Positions 27,789-37,810 of a stretch of DNA of 64,000 bases are shown here, piece after piece. The DNA comes from Rhodovastum sp963804495 (GTDB lineage: Bacteria; Pseudomonadota; Alphaproteobacteria; Acetobacterales; Acetobacteraceae). How positions within the stretch are numbered: the first letter of the stretch is position 1; the number at the start of each line of letters is the position of its first letter. The position numbers were made by a program, and so were the translations under genes. The stretch covers positions 102,308 to 166,307 of the forward strand of contig CAWDQN010000007.1 of assembly GCA_963804495.1 (NCBI GenBank). The letters run 5' to 3'. The notes below the pieces were generated by a model. It did no database searches. It saw nothing but the letters and a program-made list of their open reading frames with translations, and had not been told where the DNA came from.

Positions 27789-28673
27789 ATGCCCAGCCTG
27801 AAGGCACTGCGCGGCCGCATCGCCAGCGTGAAGTCAACGCAGAAAATCACCTCGGCCATGAAGATGGTCGCGGCGTCGAAGTTGCGCCGCGCCCAGACCC
27901 AGGCGGACGCGGCGCGGCCCTATGCCCAGCGCATGGAGCGCATGCTGACCACGCTCGCCGCCAGCATGGCCGGCAAGTCCAGCGCGCCGCCGCTGCTCGC
28001 GGGCACCGGGCGCGACCAGGTGCACCTGCTGATTCCGGTGACCGGAGACCGCGGCCTGGCCGGCGCGTTCAATTCCAATATCGGCCGGCTGACCCGCAAC
28101 ATCGCCCGCCGGCTGGAGGGCGAGGGTAAAACGGTCAAGATCTTCGCCATCGGCCGCAAGGGGCGCGACTACCTGCGGCGCGAATTCCCCGCCAGCATGG
28201 TGGGCGACGTGAACTATGTCGGCCGCAAGACGCTGGAGTTCGCCGACGCGCAGGCGGTCGCCAACCGCGTGGTCGCGATGCTCGAGGCCGGCGAGTTCGA
28301 TGTCTGCACGGTGATTTACAACCGCTTCCAGTCGATCATCGCCCAGGTGCCGACCGAGATGCAGATGATCCCGCTGCCGGTGGCCGCCGCGGCCGCCGAT
28401 GCAAAGGCGGAGGAACGCCCCATTTACGATTTCGAGCCGGACGAGGACGCCATCCTGGCCAAGCTGCTGCCGCAGAACCTTGCGGTGCAGATCTTCCGCG
28501 CCCAGCTGGAAAATGCCGTGGGATTCTATGGCTCGCAGATGACGGCGATGGACAACGCGACCCGCAACGCCGGCGACATGATCAAGCGGCTGACGCTGAA
28601 TTACAACCGCGCCCGCCAGGCGAATATCACCAGGGAACTGATCGAGATCATCTCCGGCGCCGAAGCCGTCTGA
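27789..28673 (+). CDS. atpG: ATP synthase F1 subunit gamma
   Basis: 294 residues, intact. Gamma is the central rotor shaft. The N-terminal helix MPSLKALRGRIASVKSTQKITSAMKMVAASKLRRAQ and the C-terminal helix SQMTAMDNATRNAGDMIKRLTLNYNRARQA are the coiled-coil shaft, with ITRELIEIISGAEAV at the end, all canonical. The middle Rossmann-like part has VTGDRGLAGAFNSNI. It lies between atpA and atpD with short spacers of about 25-30 bp. Confidence 0.97.
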   Translation: MPSLKALRGRIASVKSTQKITSAMKMVAASKLRRAQTQADAARPYAQRMERMLTTLAASMAGKSSAPPLLAGTGRDQVHLLIPVTGDRGLAGAFNSNIGRLTRNIARRLEGEGKTVKIFAIGRKGRDYLRREFPASMVGDVNYVGRKTLEFADAQAVANRVVAMLEAGEFDVCTVIYNRFQSIIAQVPTEMQMIPLPVAAAAADAKAEERPIYDFEPDEDAILAKLLPQNLAVQIFRAQLENAVGFYGSQMTAMDNATRNAGDMIKRLTLNYNRARQANITRELIEIISGAEAV

Positions 28674-28701
28674 AGATCTTGGCACGAGACAGGAGTCGAG
28701 A

Positions 28702-30133
<1,432 letters not shown>

Positions 30134-30150
30134 GCGGGGCGGCGCGGAGC

Positions 30151-30555
30151 ATGCCGATCGATCTGGAGATCGTGAGCCCGGAGAAGCTGCTGCTGTCCCG
30201 GCCCGTGGACATGGTGGTCATCCCCGCCGCCGAGGGTGACATGGGCGTGCTGCTCAACCATGCGCCCTTCGTCGTGCAATTGCGCGGCGGCACGATCCGG
30301 CTGTACGAGGGGGAGACCGTTACCGACCGGCTGTTCGTCAGCGGCGGTTTCGCCGAAATCACGCCGGAACGCATCACCGTGCTGGCCACTGAAGTGATCC
30401 CGGTGGCCGAGCTGTCGCGCGCCGTGGCCGAACGCCGTTTGGCCGAGGCGCAGGCTGCCTATGATGCCGCCGGCAAGACCGATGTGCCGACCGAAGACGC
30501 CGCCCTTGACCGCATTCTGTCCGCCCAGGCGATGCTGGAAGCCGCTCCGGCGTAA
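30151..30555 (+). CDS. atpC: ATP synthase F1 subunit epsilon
   Basis: 134 residues. It has the N-terminal beta-sandwich (IDLEIVSPEKLLLSRPVDMVVIPAAEGDMGVLLNHAPFV) and the C-terminal helical hairpin (ELSRAVAERRLAEAQAAYD). Epsilon couples and inhibits the rotor. It is the last gene of the atpHAGDC operon, 17 bp after atpD. Confidence 0.96.
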   Translation: MPIDLEIVSPEKLLLSRPVDMVVIPAAEGDMGVLLNHAPFVVQLRGGTIRLYEGETVTDRLFVSGGFAEITPERITVLATEVIPVAELSRAVAERRLAEAQAAYDAAGKTDVPTEDAALDRILSAQAMLEAAPA

Positions 30556-30611
30556 GTCCAGGGGCCTTTCGGCCGTCGTGTGCCGAAGGCGTGCTTCGCG
30601 TGACGGCGGGA

Positions 30612-30629
30612 CCCTGGGCAAAGCCTTGG
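30612..30629. repeat. Dispersed palindrome, diverged copy 7
   Basis: CCCTGGGCAAAGCCTTGG followed by CCTTTTTCGG, about 57 bp after the atpC stop. The stem is imperfect. The position and the T-run are compatible with terminating the atp operon. Confidence 0.5.
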
Positions 30630-30785
30630 CCTTTTTCGGCACCGTCAGCCCTGGCGGCCCGTCATCATCTGGTGATACCCAGCCACCCGTCTGGATTCTG
30701 GCGTTGAATCGGCGCATCTGGTTCAAACGTCCTGGGCGATGCCGCAGTGCGGCATCGCGCGGCGGTAGCAGAACGGGCGACCACG

Positions 30786-31619
30786 ATGAAACACTGGCGG
30801 ATCGAGGATGTGGACTGGGACCGGTTCGCGGCCGATAAGGTCGAGCCGGGGATTGTGCCGTTGGTGAAGGCCGCGGCCATGGTCGAGCGCAACGGCACCG
30901 ATTATGCGATCTACCTGAATAACGTGTTCCGCGACGACCCGGCGTTCGGCCAGGCCGCCGACCAGTGGAGCCTCGAGGAGGTACAGCATGGCGACGCGCT
31001 CGGCCGCTGGGCCACGCTCGCCGACCCGTCATGGGACTACAAGGTGGCCTTTGCCCGCTTCCGGGCCGGCTATCGGATCAAGCTCGATGTCGAGGCATCG
31101 GTGCGCGGCTCGCGCACCGGCGAGTTGATCGCCCGCTGCATGGTCGAAACCGGGACCTCCAGTTATTATACCGCGCTGGGCGAGGCGACCAAGGAGCCGG
31201 TTCTGCAGCAGCTCTGCCGGCTGATCGCAGCCGACGAGTTCCGCCATTTCAAGCTGTTCTACGACCATATGCGCCGCTGGCTGGCGCGCGAGCAGATCGG
31301 CCTGCCACGCCGCCTGCGGATCGCCGCCGGGCGAATTGGCGAGAGCGAGGACGACGAGCTGGCCTTCGCCTGGCACTGCGCCAACGATCCGCCCGGGGTG
31401 CCTTACGACCACGCCCGTTGCGTGGCCGCCTATATGGGCCGCGCGCTGGCGTTCTACCGGGTTCACCACATCGAGCGCGGCATGGGCATGATCTTTAAGA
31501 CGGTCGGCCTGCCGCCGCGCGGCCTTTTGTCCGACGGGTCGGCGCGCCTTACCTGGCAGCTTGTGCGCTACCGCCAGCGCCGATTTGCCCGCCGCGTGGC
31601 CCGGGCGGCCGCAGCGTAG
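30786..31619 (+). CDS. Ferritin-like (acyl-ACP-desaturase-type) di-iron protein
   Basis: 277 residues from the ATG at 30786 (MKHWRIEDVDWDRFAADKVE); the frame opens earlier, but that part has no family features. Two iron-ligand motifs of four-helix di-iron proteins are visible: WSLEEVQHGDALG (E-E-x-x-H, residues about 65-70) and IAADEFRHFKLFYDHM (D-E-x-x-H, residues about 150-160). The spacing and the word 'WSxEExxHG' resemble the acyl-ACP desaturase / ferritin-like superfamily seen in alphaproteobacterial hypothetical proteins. The substrate is unknown. It is an oxidoreductase by inference only, with no signal peptide, and is monocistronic by spacing. Confidence 0.75.
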   Translation: MKHWRIEDVDWDRFAADKVEPGIVPLVKAAAMVERNGTDYAIYLNNVFRDDPAFGQAADQWSLEEVQHGDALGRWATLADPSWDYKVAFARFRAGYRIKLDVEASVRGSRTGELIARCMVETGTSSYYTALGEATKEPVLQQLCRLIAADEFRHFKLFYDHMRRWLAREQIGLPRRLRIAAGRIGESEDDELAFAWHCANDPPGVPYDHARCVAAYMGRALAFYRVHHIERGMGMIFKTVGLPPRGLLSDGSARLTWQLVRYRQRRFARRVARAAAA

Positions 31620-31647
31620 CGGCGGCGCGACACCGGGTTAAGGGAGG

Positions 31648-31663
31648 CCGCGGCTCTGCCTGG
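31648..31663. repeat. Dispersed palindrome, diverged copy 8
   Basis: CCGCGGCTCTGCCTGG, 30 bp after the stop of the ferritin-like gene. The core is recognisable (GGCTCTGCC) but one arm has decayed. Confidence 0.45.
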
Positions 31664-31728
31664 GCCTTCCTTAACCTCACCTGCATTGCACCAGTGGTGG
31701 CGAAGGTGGCTGGCCTGACAGCCCCCGG

Positions 31729-32637
31729 TTGTGGCATGTGCGGCGCGCGGGCTCGGCGGCCCGGGAGGGCAGATGCGTGTTGGCGCTGGCAGCGGGGCTT
31801 GCGGCCGTCCTGATCTGGGCGGTGTTCCTTTACTTTACCAAGCGACGGCTCGACAGCACCGGGGAGGCAAACCGCGAGGTTGACCTGGACTTCGAGCTGC
31901 AGGCCGCCTCCTGGTCCGACCGCCATGTCGAGTCGTTGCTCGCCCGCAATCCGCGCAGCCATGTGCTGCTACGGCAATATGTCAGGATTGCGATCGACCG
32001 CAGCGACTGGCCGGAGGCGTTGCGCCGCGCCGAGACATTCACCGCCCGGGTGCCCCGGTCGCCGTATGCCTGGCTGGAACGCATCGAGGTGCTGCGCCGC
32101 GCCGGCCGCGATGAGGACTCTCTGGCCCTGCTGCGCAAGGCGGTGCGGCGTTATTCGAGGGATCCCGAAGTCCTATTGGCCTGGGCGCGGGAGGCGGAGC
32201 GGCGTCAGGATTGGGTCGAAGCGGCGCGCCGCTTCGACCGTGTGCGCCGGCGCTATCCCACGCGCGTTGATGGCTACCGGGATGCCGCCAACATGCTGCT
32301 CAACGACGGCCGGCCCGACGAGGCGGAGGCGCTGATCGCCGAGGGGATGCAGCGGACCCAACACTGGCACATCTGGCACGCCGCCGCGGCGATGGCCGAG
32401 CGCCTGGGCAACCAGCAGGAGGCTGTCCACCGCTGGGAGGCGATGCGAGTCCGCTTCCCCTCCGAGCCTTCCGGCTTCCTCCGCGGGGCCGAGGCCCTGG
32501 CGCGGGCCGATCGCGGCGACGAGGCAGCGGCGCTGATCCGGCAAGCCCGCGATTTCTTTCCCGGCAACAAAGACATCGCCGCGGCGGCCGCGCGCCTGGC
32601 CCCGCCCGCCGGGGAAACGCCGCCGCCGGACCGGTGA
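31729..32637 (+). CDS. Membrane-anchored tetratricopeptide-repeat protein
   Basis: 302 residues. A single N-terminal transmembrane helix (LALAAGLAAVLIWAVFLYF, residues about 18-37) is followed by KRRLDSTG and then a periplasmic or cytoplasmic series of TPR units: DRSDWPEALRRAETFTARVP, RDEDSLALLRKAVRRYSRDP, QDWVEAARRFDRVRRRYPTR, GRPDEAEALIAEGMQ, GNQQEAVHRWEAMRVRFPSE and GDEAAALIRQARDFFPGN. TPRs mediate protein contacts; no partner is evident. The start could also be a GTG further in, since the first 15 residues are not hydrophobic. It is the last core gene before the tRNA and the island. Confidence 0.8.
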   Translation: MWHVRRAGSAAREGRCVLALAAGLAAVLIWAVFLYFTKRRLDSTGEANREVDLDFELQAASWSDRHVESLLARNPRSHVLLRQYVRIAIDRSDWPEALRRAETFTARVPRSPYAWLERIEVLRRAGRDEDSLALLRKAVRRYSRDPEVLLAWAREAERRQDWVEAARRFDRVRRRYPTRVDGYRDAANMLLNDGRPDEAEALIAEGMQRTQHWHIWHAAAAMAERLGNQQEAVHRWEAMRVRFPSEPSGFLRGAEALARADRGDEAAALIRQARDFFPGNKDIAAAAARLAPPAGETPPPDR

Positions 32638-32931
32638 GGCCATCGGGGCGGATCACAAACCTATCTGCCGGAGGTGCAAGCGAAGGGCGCAGTGGCGTAC
32701 TGGGCGGCAGCGGATGCCGATGCTGCGACGGTTCTGCCGATTGTCCGGCGGTTGCAGGCGGCGGGCCTGGGCGGCTTGCGTCCTGTTGCCAGGCCGCCAT
32801 CAATGCCGTCAGCGGCAAAAGAACCGAATGACCCTGCCCCTGATCATAGGGCGCTTCACAGAGACGGACCCGCTTGCTATAGGGCGTCCTGAGAACCGTG
32901 GGGCGGTCTCTGTTTGACTGCCATGCGGTAT

Positions 32932-33007
<76 letters not shown>

Positions 33008-33249
33008 TCTTTTCAAAGAGTTAGGGCTGGCTGCTACAAGCGGGAACCGGCCTGGGTAGCACCGGGGTAGCACGGTGAGCGATCTCACCTTCCGGGGTGG
33101 CTGATCTGCCGCTTGATCCCAACGCATGGCAGGTCCGGAAAAGGGCTGGTGACATTCCCGCCCGATCTGGCGAAGCGCGACGGACGCACCGGACGCAGAG
33201 CCGGGTTCTCCGTGAAGCCGAAGCTGCGCGCCTAGAGACCTCCGACGAC

Positions 33250-33423
33250 GAACAAGGCCGTTTTTGTCCGCCACCTCGCGCCCTACGACGAGCCGATCGG
33301 GGCAAGCGCCGTGCAGAGGGCCGTCCGGGAGGCTTAGCGCCGATGCGTCTGGCCCCGTACGCGCGTGCACACCCTCCGCCACAGCGTGGCGAGCCTGGGG
33401 CTGCGGCAGTTAGAAGGTGAGCA
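33250..33423 (+). pseudogene. Tyrosine recombinase/integrase, C-terminal fragment
   Basis: The plus strand encodes KAVFVRHLAPYDEPIGASAV QRAVREA, then a stop, and in a shifted frame VHTLRHSVASLGLRQ (33366-33410). The 'VRxLAPYDEPIG..AV.RAVR.A' segment followed by H-x-L-R-H-S/T is the C-terminal catalytic region of a tyrosine recombinase family found with transposon-type integrases. The tyrosine end and everything upstream are missing. It lies 240 bp from tRNA-Lys, consistent with a remnant of the element that used it. Confidence 0.5.
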
Positions 33424-33439
33424 GCGGGCGCCGATAGGT

Positions 33440-33635
33440 GCAGTGCCTTGTCCAGGAAAGTTTGGCTGACGGGCCGCGTGCCGGCCTCGGCTTGAGCTTG
33501 AGCCGATTTCTCGGCCGCGCTGGCTTTCGCGACATCCTTCAGGCCGAGCTTCTCCGCGGCCTCCTCGATGGTGAGCCCGGCGGTCTCTCTGGCCCAGGCA
33601 AGGATCTGGGGATTGATTTGTGCCGTGCGTGCCAT
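33440..33635 (-). pseudogene. XRE/ImmA-IrrE-type antitoxin regulator, N-terminal fragment
   Basis: From the ATG at 33635: ARTAQINPQILAWARETAGL, TIEEAAEKLGLKDV, then SAAEKSAQAQAEAGTRPVSQ and TFLDKALHL. This is the N-terminal helix-turn-helix region typical of XRE proteins that carry a C-terminal ImmA/IrrE metallopeptidase domain ('ARETAGLS.EEAA.KLGL ... LE.G.RPVSR..L.KAA'). The peptidase domain is absent; past 33440 the frame runs antisense through the recombinase fragment. It is therefore a truncated remnant. Confidence 0.55.
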
Positions 33636-33732
33636 CGCGAACTCGGTCCCGCTGTCCCTCTGTTTGCTGTCTCGTTTGGCCACAGCAGGAAACCGCCGCA
33701 GAGGCATGTCACGGCCGGCCCCTGCGACACAC

Positions 33733-34000
33733 CTACGCCCCCACCAGAGCGACGTTCGCGGTGACAGCTGCCGCCCTCAACTCCTGATCGAGCGTCGCCA
33801 GCGGCAGCCCTCTGCGCCGGGCCAATTCCAGGTAGGCCGCGTCATAGAGGGTCAGGCGATGCTGGTCGGCCAGGTTCAGGGTTTCCGACCATGCCTGCGA
33901 CGCTGCCTGCTGGTCGGTGCTGATGTCGAGCAGCGCTAGGTCACCCAGCGCCGCGCGGCGAAACTCGGCGTCGACGCGCTTCCTCCGCACCGCCTCGGCG
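33733..34000 (-). pseudogene. VapC-type PIN toxin, C-terminal fragment
   Basis: The frame reads AVRRKRVDAEFRRAALGDLA, LLDISTDQQ, then LADQHRLTLYDAAYLELARR and RGLPLATLDQELRAAAVTAN. 'LTLYDAAYLELA.RRGLPLATLD..L' is the C-terminal half of a VapC PIN nuclease with two of the conserved acidic residues (D in YDAAY, D in TLDQE). The N-terminal half with the first Asp is missing because the IS21-type element starts at 33993. The matching VapB is not found nearby. It is non-functional as it stands. Confidence 0.7.
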
Positions 34001-34149
34001 CTCACGAGGTTGACCCGGGGGTCTGCTCACCAGAGTTGACCCACTGACTGCGGTCCTATCGTCCATCGGCCGATGATCGGCCGGACGGTTGTCATCGTCT
34101 GAAGGTGGTTTCCACGCTTCGCGCTGGTTTTGGGCGCGGAGGCGCAACC

Positions 34150-34647
34150 ATGGAGTGTCGGCGGTGCGAGGCCTGCGGGCAGGCATTCCGGCCGCGTGCG
34201 CAGGTTCCCCGGCAGCGTTTTTGCGGGAAGGCGGCCTGCCAGCGTGAGCGCCGGCGACGCTGGCAGCAGGGCAAGCGGCGGGGCGACGGCGATTACCGCG
34301 CCAATCAGGCGCTGGCGCAACGGGCCTGGGCCGACGGCCGCCGCGATTACTGGCGTGAGTGGCGGGCAGCCCACCCCGAATACACCGAGCGCAACCGTCT
34401 GGAGCAGCGGCGACGCGACCGCCAGCGGCATGCGTCACGTCTTGCAAAGATGGACGCGTCAACGCCAGTTCATCCCATTCCATCAGGGACTTACCGTCTG
34501 GTGCCGTGGACGGGTGGCGATCTTGCAAAGATGGACGCGTGCACGGTCAAACTGACAGTGATTTCAGATGGGTATGGCCAGGACGGGGGCGCCGGGCCGA
34601 TCTTGCAAAGAGAGGACGTCATAGGGACGCGCGAACCGTCCTGCTAG
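34150..34647 (+). CDS. Zinc-ribbon-like protein, passenger of the IS21-type element
   Basis: 165 residues from the ATG at 34150. The N-terminus has a four-cysteine motif (CEACGQAF ... RFCGKAACQRERR), C-x2-C-x15-20-C-x4-C, typical of small zinc ribbons. It is followed by very basic helices (RRRWQQGKRRGDGDYRANQA; RDYWREWRAAHPEYTERNR) that would bind nucleic acid. The region after about residue 95 translates the three iterons (LAKMDAS, LAKMDAC), so the functional protein may be shorter. The role in transposition or regulation is unknown. Similar small proteins are known to me only as hypotheticals near transposases. Confidence 0.5.
   Translation: MECRRCEACGQAFRPRAQVPRQRFCGKAACQRERRRRWQQGKRRGDGDYRANQALAQRAWADGRRDYWREWRAAHPEYTERNRLEQRRRDRQRHASRLAKMDASTPVHPIPSGTYRLVPWTGGDLAKMDACTVKLTVISDGYGQDGGAGPILQREDVIGTREPSC
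34440..34621 (+). repeat. Three iterons spaced 80 bp apart upstream of the ParB-like gene
   Basis: TCTTGCAAAGATGGACGCGT occurs at 34440-34459 and 34521-34540, and a third partial copy TCTTGCAAAGAGAGGACGTC at 34601-34620. The spacing is 81 and 80 bp. They end about 40 bp before the start of the ParB-like gene. Repeats of this kind are candidate binding sites for the ParB-like protein or the transposase. Confidence 0.7.
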
Positions 34648-34657
34648 CGATGGCGCC

Positions 34658-35563
34658 ATGGACAGCCATCGTCTGGAACTCGATCTGCACCAGTTGGACC
34701 TGCGCTTCGCCAGCAGCCGCCTGGTGGACCCGCAGGCGGTGGCGCGGATCGGCCAGTCCATCGAGCGCTGTGGCCAGATCGTGCCCTGCATCGTGGTGGC
34801 AGCTCCCGGCGGTGCCGGTGCGGACCCACGGGTGTTGGTCGACGGCTATCGGAGGGTTGCCGCGCTGCGCCGGCTGGGCCGCGACACGGCCAGCGTCGAG
34901 CAATGGACCTGCGGGCTGGCCGAGGCGGTGCTGGGGGTGTTGGCGCGCGCGCAGGATCGCTCGTTCGCCATCATCGAGGAGGCCTTGTTGCTGCGCGAGC
35001 TAATGCAGGGCCAGGGCCTGTCGCAGCAGGATCTGGCTCGCCGGTGCGGGCGGGATGTCAGCTGGGTGAGCCGGCGCCTGCAGCTGCTGTCGGGTTTGCC
35101 CGATGCGGCGCTGGCGGCCGTGCGCACCGGCAAGCTGTCGAGCTGGGCGGCCAATCGGGTGGTGGTGCCGTTGGCGCGTGCCAATCCGGTTCATGCCGAC
35201 TGCCTGCTGGCGGCGCTGGCCGCGTCACCGCTGTCGACCCGCGAGTTGCAGTGCTGGTTCGCGCACTACCAGCAGGCCGCGCAAACGGTGCGCGACCGCA
35301 TGGTCGGCGATCCCCGCCTGTTTCTCGACGCCTTGCGAGCGAACGACGAGGAGCGCGCCGGCGAACGGCTGCGCGACGGCCCCGAAGGCGAATGCATCGT
35401 CGATCTGCGCTGCCTCGAGGCGGTCATCGCGCGCCTGACGGATCGCGCGGCAGCGCTGCAATCGGTGCCGCCGGCGCTGACCGCGGCAGTGCCGCGTCTG
35501 TGGTCGGCGATCGACGTCCTGACGATTGCGATCGACCGGGGGGACGCACTTGACCCCGGCTGA
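34658..35563 (+). CDS. ParB/RepB N-terminal-domain protein, passenger of the IS21-type element
   Basis: 301 residues. The N-terminal ParB/Srx domain reads LDLRFASSRLVDPQAVARIG, QSIERCGQIVPCIVV, and LVDGYRRVAALRRLGRDTAS. 'G..VP..V......LVDG.RR..A...LG' is the CTP/phosphate-binding ParB fold. Next is an HTH-like segment (LSQQDLARRCGRDVSWVSRRLQLLSGLP), as in ParB KorB-type DNA binding. It lacks a partner ParA. The gene overlaps istA (stop at 35563, istA starting at 35526 or 35550), so the two are translationally coupled. ParB-like genes beside istAB are not part of the classical IS21 plan. The role (end bridging, target choice or regulation) is an open inference. Confidence 0.8.
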   Translation: MDSHRLELDLHQLDLRFASSRLVDPQAVARIGQSIERCGQIVPCIVVAAPGGAGADPRVLVDGYRRVAALRRLGRDTASVEQWTCGLAEAVLGVLARAQDRSFAIIEEALLLRELMQGQGLSQQDLARRCGRDVSWVSRRLQLLSGLPDAALAAVRTGKLSSWAANRVVVPLARANPVHADCLLAALAASPLSTRELQCWFAHYQQAAQTVRDRMVGDPRLFLDALRANDEERAGERLRDGPEGECIVDLRCLEAVIARLTDRAAALQSVPPALTAAVPRLWSAIDVLTIAIDRGDALDPG

Positions 35564-36941
35564 GATCCGCACCGCAGTGCGCACGCTGCAGGCGCAGCGG
35601 CATAGCCTGCGCGAGATCAGCCGTCTGCTGGCGCTGTCGCGCAACACCGTGCGGCGCATCCTGCGCGAGCCGGACCGGACTGAAGCGGTGCCGTGCGACG
35701 AAGCGACGTTGGTGCGGATGAAGGCCGCCTTCGAGCGGGCCCGCGGCAACGTCGTGCGCGTCCGCGAACTGCTGGCCGACGACGGCCTGGAGGTGCCCTA
35801 CAGCAGCTTGACCCGCTGGGTCCGGGAGGCCGGCCTGCGCAGTCCGCCGCGGCGCGCCGGCGAATACGAGTTCGTGCCGGGCCAGGAGATGCAGCACGAC
35901 ACGTCGCCGCATCGGGTGACGTTCGCGAACACCGACAAGTCGGTCACCGCCCAGTGTGCCGGCCTGGTGCTGGCCTACTCGCGCCGGCTATTCATCCAGT
36001 ACTACCCGCGGTTCACCCGCTTCGAGGCCAAGGCGTTCCTGCTCGAGGCGGCGCGCTTCATGGCGGGCGTCTGCCCGGTCTGCATCATCGATAATACCAG
36101 CGTCCTGCTCGCCGCCGGTGCCGGCGCCGACGCCGTGATCGCCCCCGAGATGGCGGCCTTCGCCCGCACTCTGGGCTTCCGATTCCGCGCCCACCGGGTC
36201 GGGAATCCAGACCGCAAGGGTCGGATCGAAAGACCATTCGCCTATGTCGAGACGAATTTCCTGGCCGGCCGCAGCTTCACGGATTTTGACGACCTCAACC
36301 GCCAGGCGCTCGCCTGGTGCCGCGAGGTTGCCAACCGAAAGCCCAAGGCAGCGCTCGGCATGTCGCCAGATGCCGCCTACGTCATCGAGCAGCCGCACCT
36401 CGTGCCGTTGCCCGACGCGTTGCCGCCGGTCTACGAGTTGCTGGAACGCGTCGTCGACCTGCACGGCTTTGTCAGCGTCGATACCAACCGCTACTCCGTG
36501 CCCGAGCGCTTCGTCGGCAAGTCGGTCGCTGTCTACAAGCACCCCACCGAAATCCATATCCGCCGCAAGGACACGACGATCGCCGTCCACCCGCGGTTGA
36601 TCGCCGAGCGCGATGCCAGGAGCACCCTGCCTGGTCATCATACCATCCCAGTGCGGCAGGGTCGCGGCGCGGCGGCGGAAGAGGCGTTGCTGGGCGGCCA
36701 CCATCCCAGCCTCGACCGTTACGCCGCCGCTCTCAAGCTGCGCAGTCACGGATACGGGCGACGGCCACTCCGCCGGCTGATCGAGATGAAGCGCACCTAC
36801 CCCGCCGGCCCGTTCATCGCCGCCATCGAGCAAGCCCTGCACTACGGCCTGTTCGATCTCGGCCGTCTGGAAGACCTCATCCTCAAACATGTCGCCGGCG
36901 ACTTCTTCGCGCTGAACACCAGGAAAGACGACGATGCATGA
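35550..36941 (+). CDS. istA: IS21-family transposase IstA
   Basis: About 463 residues from TTG 35550 (MTPAEIRTAVRTLQAQRHSL); another TTG at 35526 would add eight. The N-terminal HTH is LREISRLLALSRNTVRRILR. The DDE catalytic core has MQHDTSPHRV, CIIDNTSVLLAAG and DRKGRIERPFAYVETNFL (Glu). The C-terminal region ends HVAGDFFALNTRKDDDA. It cuts and joins the element ends together with IstB. It overlaps istB by eight bases. An inverted copy starts at 64000 in this window. Confidence 0.93.
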   Translation: MTPAEIRTAVRTLQAQRHSLREISRLLALSRNTVRRILREPDRTEAVPCDEATLVRMKAAFERARGNVVRVRELLADDGLEVPYSSLTRWVREAGLRSPPRRAGEYEFVPGQEMQHDTSPHRVTFANTDKSVTAQCAGLVLAYSRRLFIQYYPRFTRFEAKAFLLEAARFMAGVCPVCIIDNTSVLLAAGAGADAVIAPEMAAFARTLGFRFRAHRVGNPDRKGRIERPFAYVETNFLAGRSFTDFDDLNRQALAWCREVANRKPKAALGMSPDAAYVIEQPHLVPLPDALPPVYELLERVVDLHGFVSVDTNRYSVPERFVGKSVAVYKHPTEIHIRRKDTTIAVHPRLIAERDARSTLPGHHTIPVRQGRGAAAEEALLGGHHPSLDRYAAALKLRSHGYGRRPLRRLIEMKRTYPAGPFIAAIEQALHYGLFDLGRLEDLILKHVAGDFFALNTRKDDDA

Positions 36942-37704
36942 CAAGCTGCGCGCGCTGATCGCCCAGTTGCGCCTGCACGGCATGGCCGAGGCACTCGACG
37001 CCGAGATCGAACGCGCCGAGCGCGAAGCGATCGCTGGACCCGAGCTGCTGTACCGGCTGCTCGGACAGGAGGCCGCGTCCCGCCGCGAACGCAGCCTGGC
37101 GTATCGTCTGGGACAGGCGCGTCTGCCATGGCGGTGGTCACTCGACAGCTTCCCGTTCGATCGACAGCCTGGCGTCAGCCGCGCGCAGATCCAGACGCTG
37201 GCCGGGCTGGACTTCCTGCGCCGGACCGACAACGTCCTGCTCATCGGCAAACCCGGCACCGGTAAAACCGGCTTGGCAATCGGTTTGTTGCGCGAGGCCT
37301 GCCTCAATGGCTACCGTGGCCGCTTCATCAATGCTCAAGTCCTGCTCGATGAACTCTATGCCTCTCTGGCAGACCGCACCACCACACGGCTGCTGGCCCA
37401 GCTGAGTCGCATGCAGCCCTTGCTGATTGACGAGCTAAGCTACCTGACAATCAAGCCGGAACAATCAAACGCATTCTTTCGTCTGATGGACCAACGCTAC
37501 AACCGGGTCTCGACGATCATCACCACCAACCTCGAACTGTCCGACTGGTACGAGCTGTTCGACAAGAAGCCGCTGGTCGATGCGCTGCTCGATCGCCTGC
37601 AGCACCACTGCATCACCATCCGCATCAACGGCCCGTCCCTGCGCAGCCCGGAGCCTCCGACACCGGCGTCGCCAACACCGGCGCGCCGCACCACCAAAAC
37701 CTGA
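36934..37704 (+). CDS. istB: IS21 transposition helper ATPase IstB
   Basis: 256 residues. A DnaA/DnaC-like AAA+ ATPase that selects the target DNA and stimulates IstA. Walker A GKPGTGKTGLAIGLL and Walker B PLLIDELSYL are visible, with sensor motif STIITTNLELSDWYELF. The N-terminal helical domain LRLHGMAEALDAEIERAERE is typical. The C-terminal tail (PEPPTPASPTPARR) is proline-rich. The inverted copy at 62932-63702 encodes an identical protein. Confidence 0.95.
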   Translation: MHDKLRALIAQLRLHGMAEALDAEIERAEREAIAGPELLYRLLGQEAASRRERSLAYRLGQARLPWRWSLDSFPFDRQPGVSRAQIQTLAGLDFLRRTDNVLLIGKPGTGKTGLAIGLLREACLNGYRGRFINAQVLLDELYASLADRTTTRLLAQLSRMQPLLIDELSYLTIKPEQSNAFFRLMDQRYNRVSTIITTNLELSDWYELFDKKPLVDALLDRLQHHCITIRINGPSLRSPEPPTPASPTPARRTTKT

Positions 37705-37788
37705 AGGCCCCGGCAACACCACCGCCGCAGCGCCGAGGGGTGCCACGGCGCGCAAGGCGCGTCAAAGGGCAGCTGCTCGCCATGCTCG

Positions 37789-37810
37789 AAAATCGGCCAG
37801 CGCCGATTTT
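37789..37810 (+). terminator. Hairpin after istB
   Basis: AAAATCGGC-CAGC-GCCGATTTT, a perfect 9-bp stem with a 4-base loop, an A-tract on one side and a T-tract on the other. It is a good bidirectional intrinsic terminator for the istAB transcript. It is repeated in the inverted copy at 62826-62847. Confidence 0.75.

Noticed and set aside
32674..32892. Possible serine-recombinase C-terminal fragment before tRNA-Lys
   Set aside because: The stretch AADADAATVLPIVRRLQAAG resembles such a segment only weakly, and the continuation does not match; too short to support.
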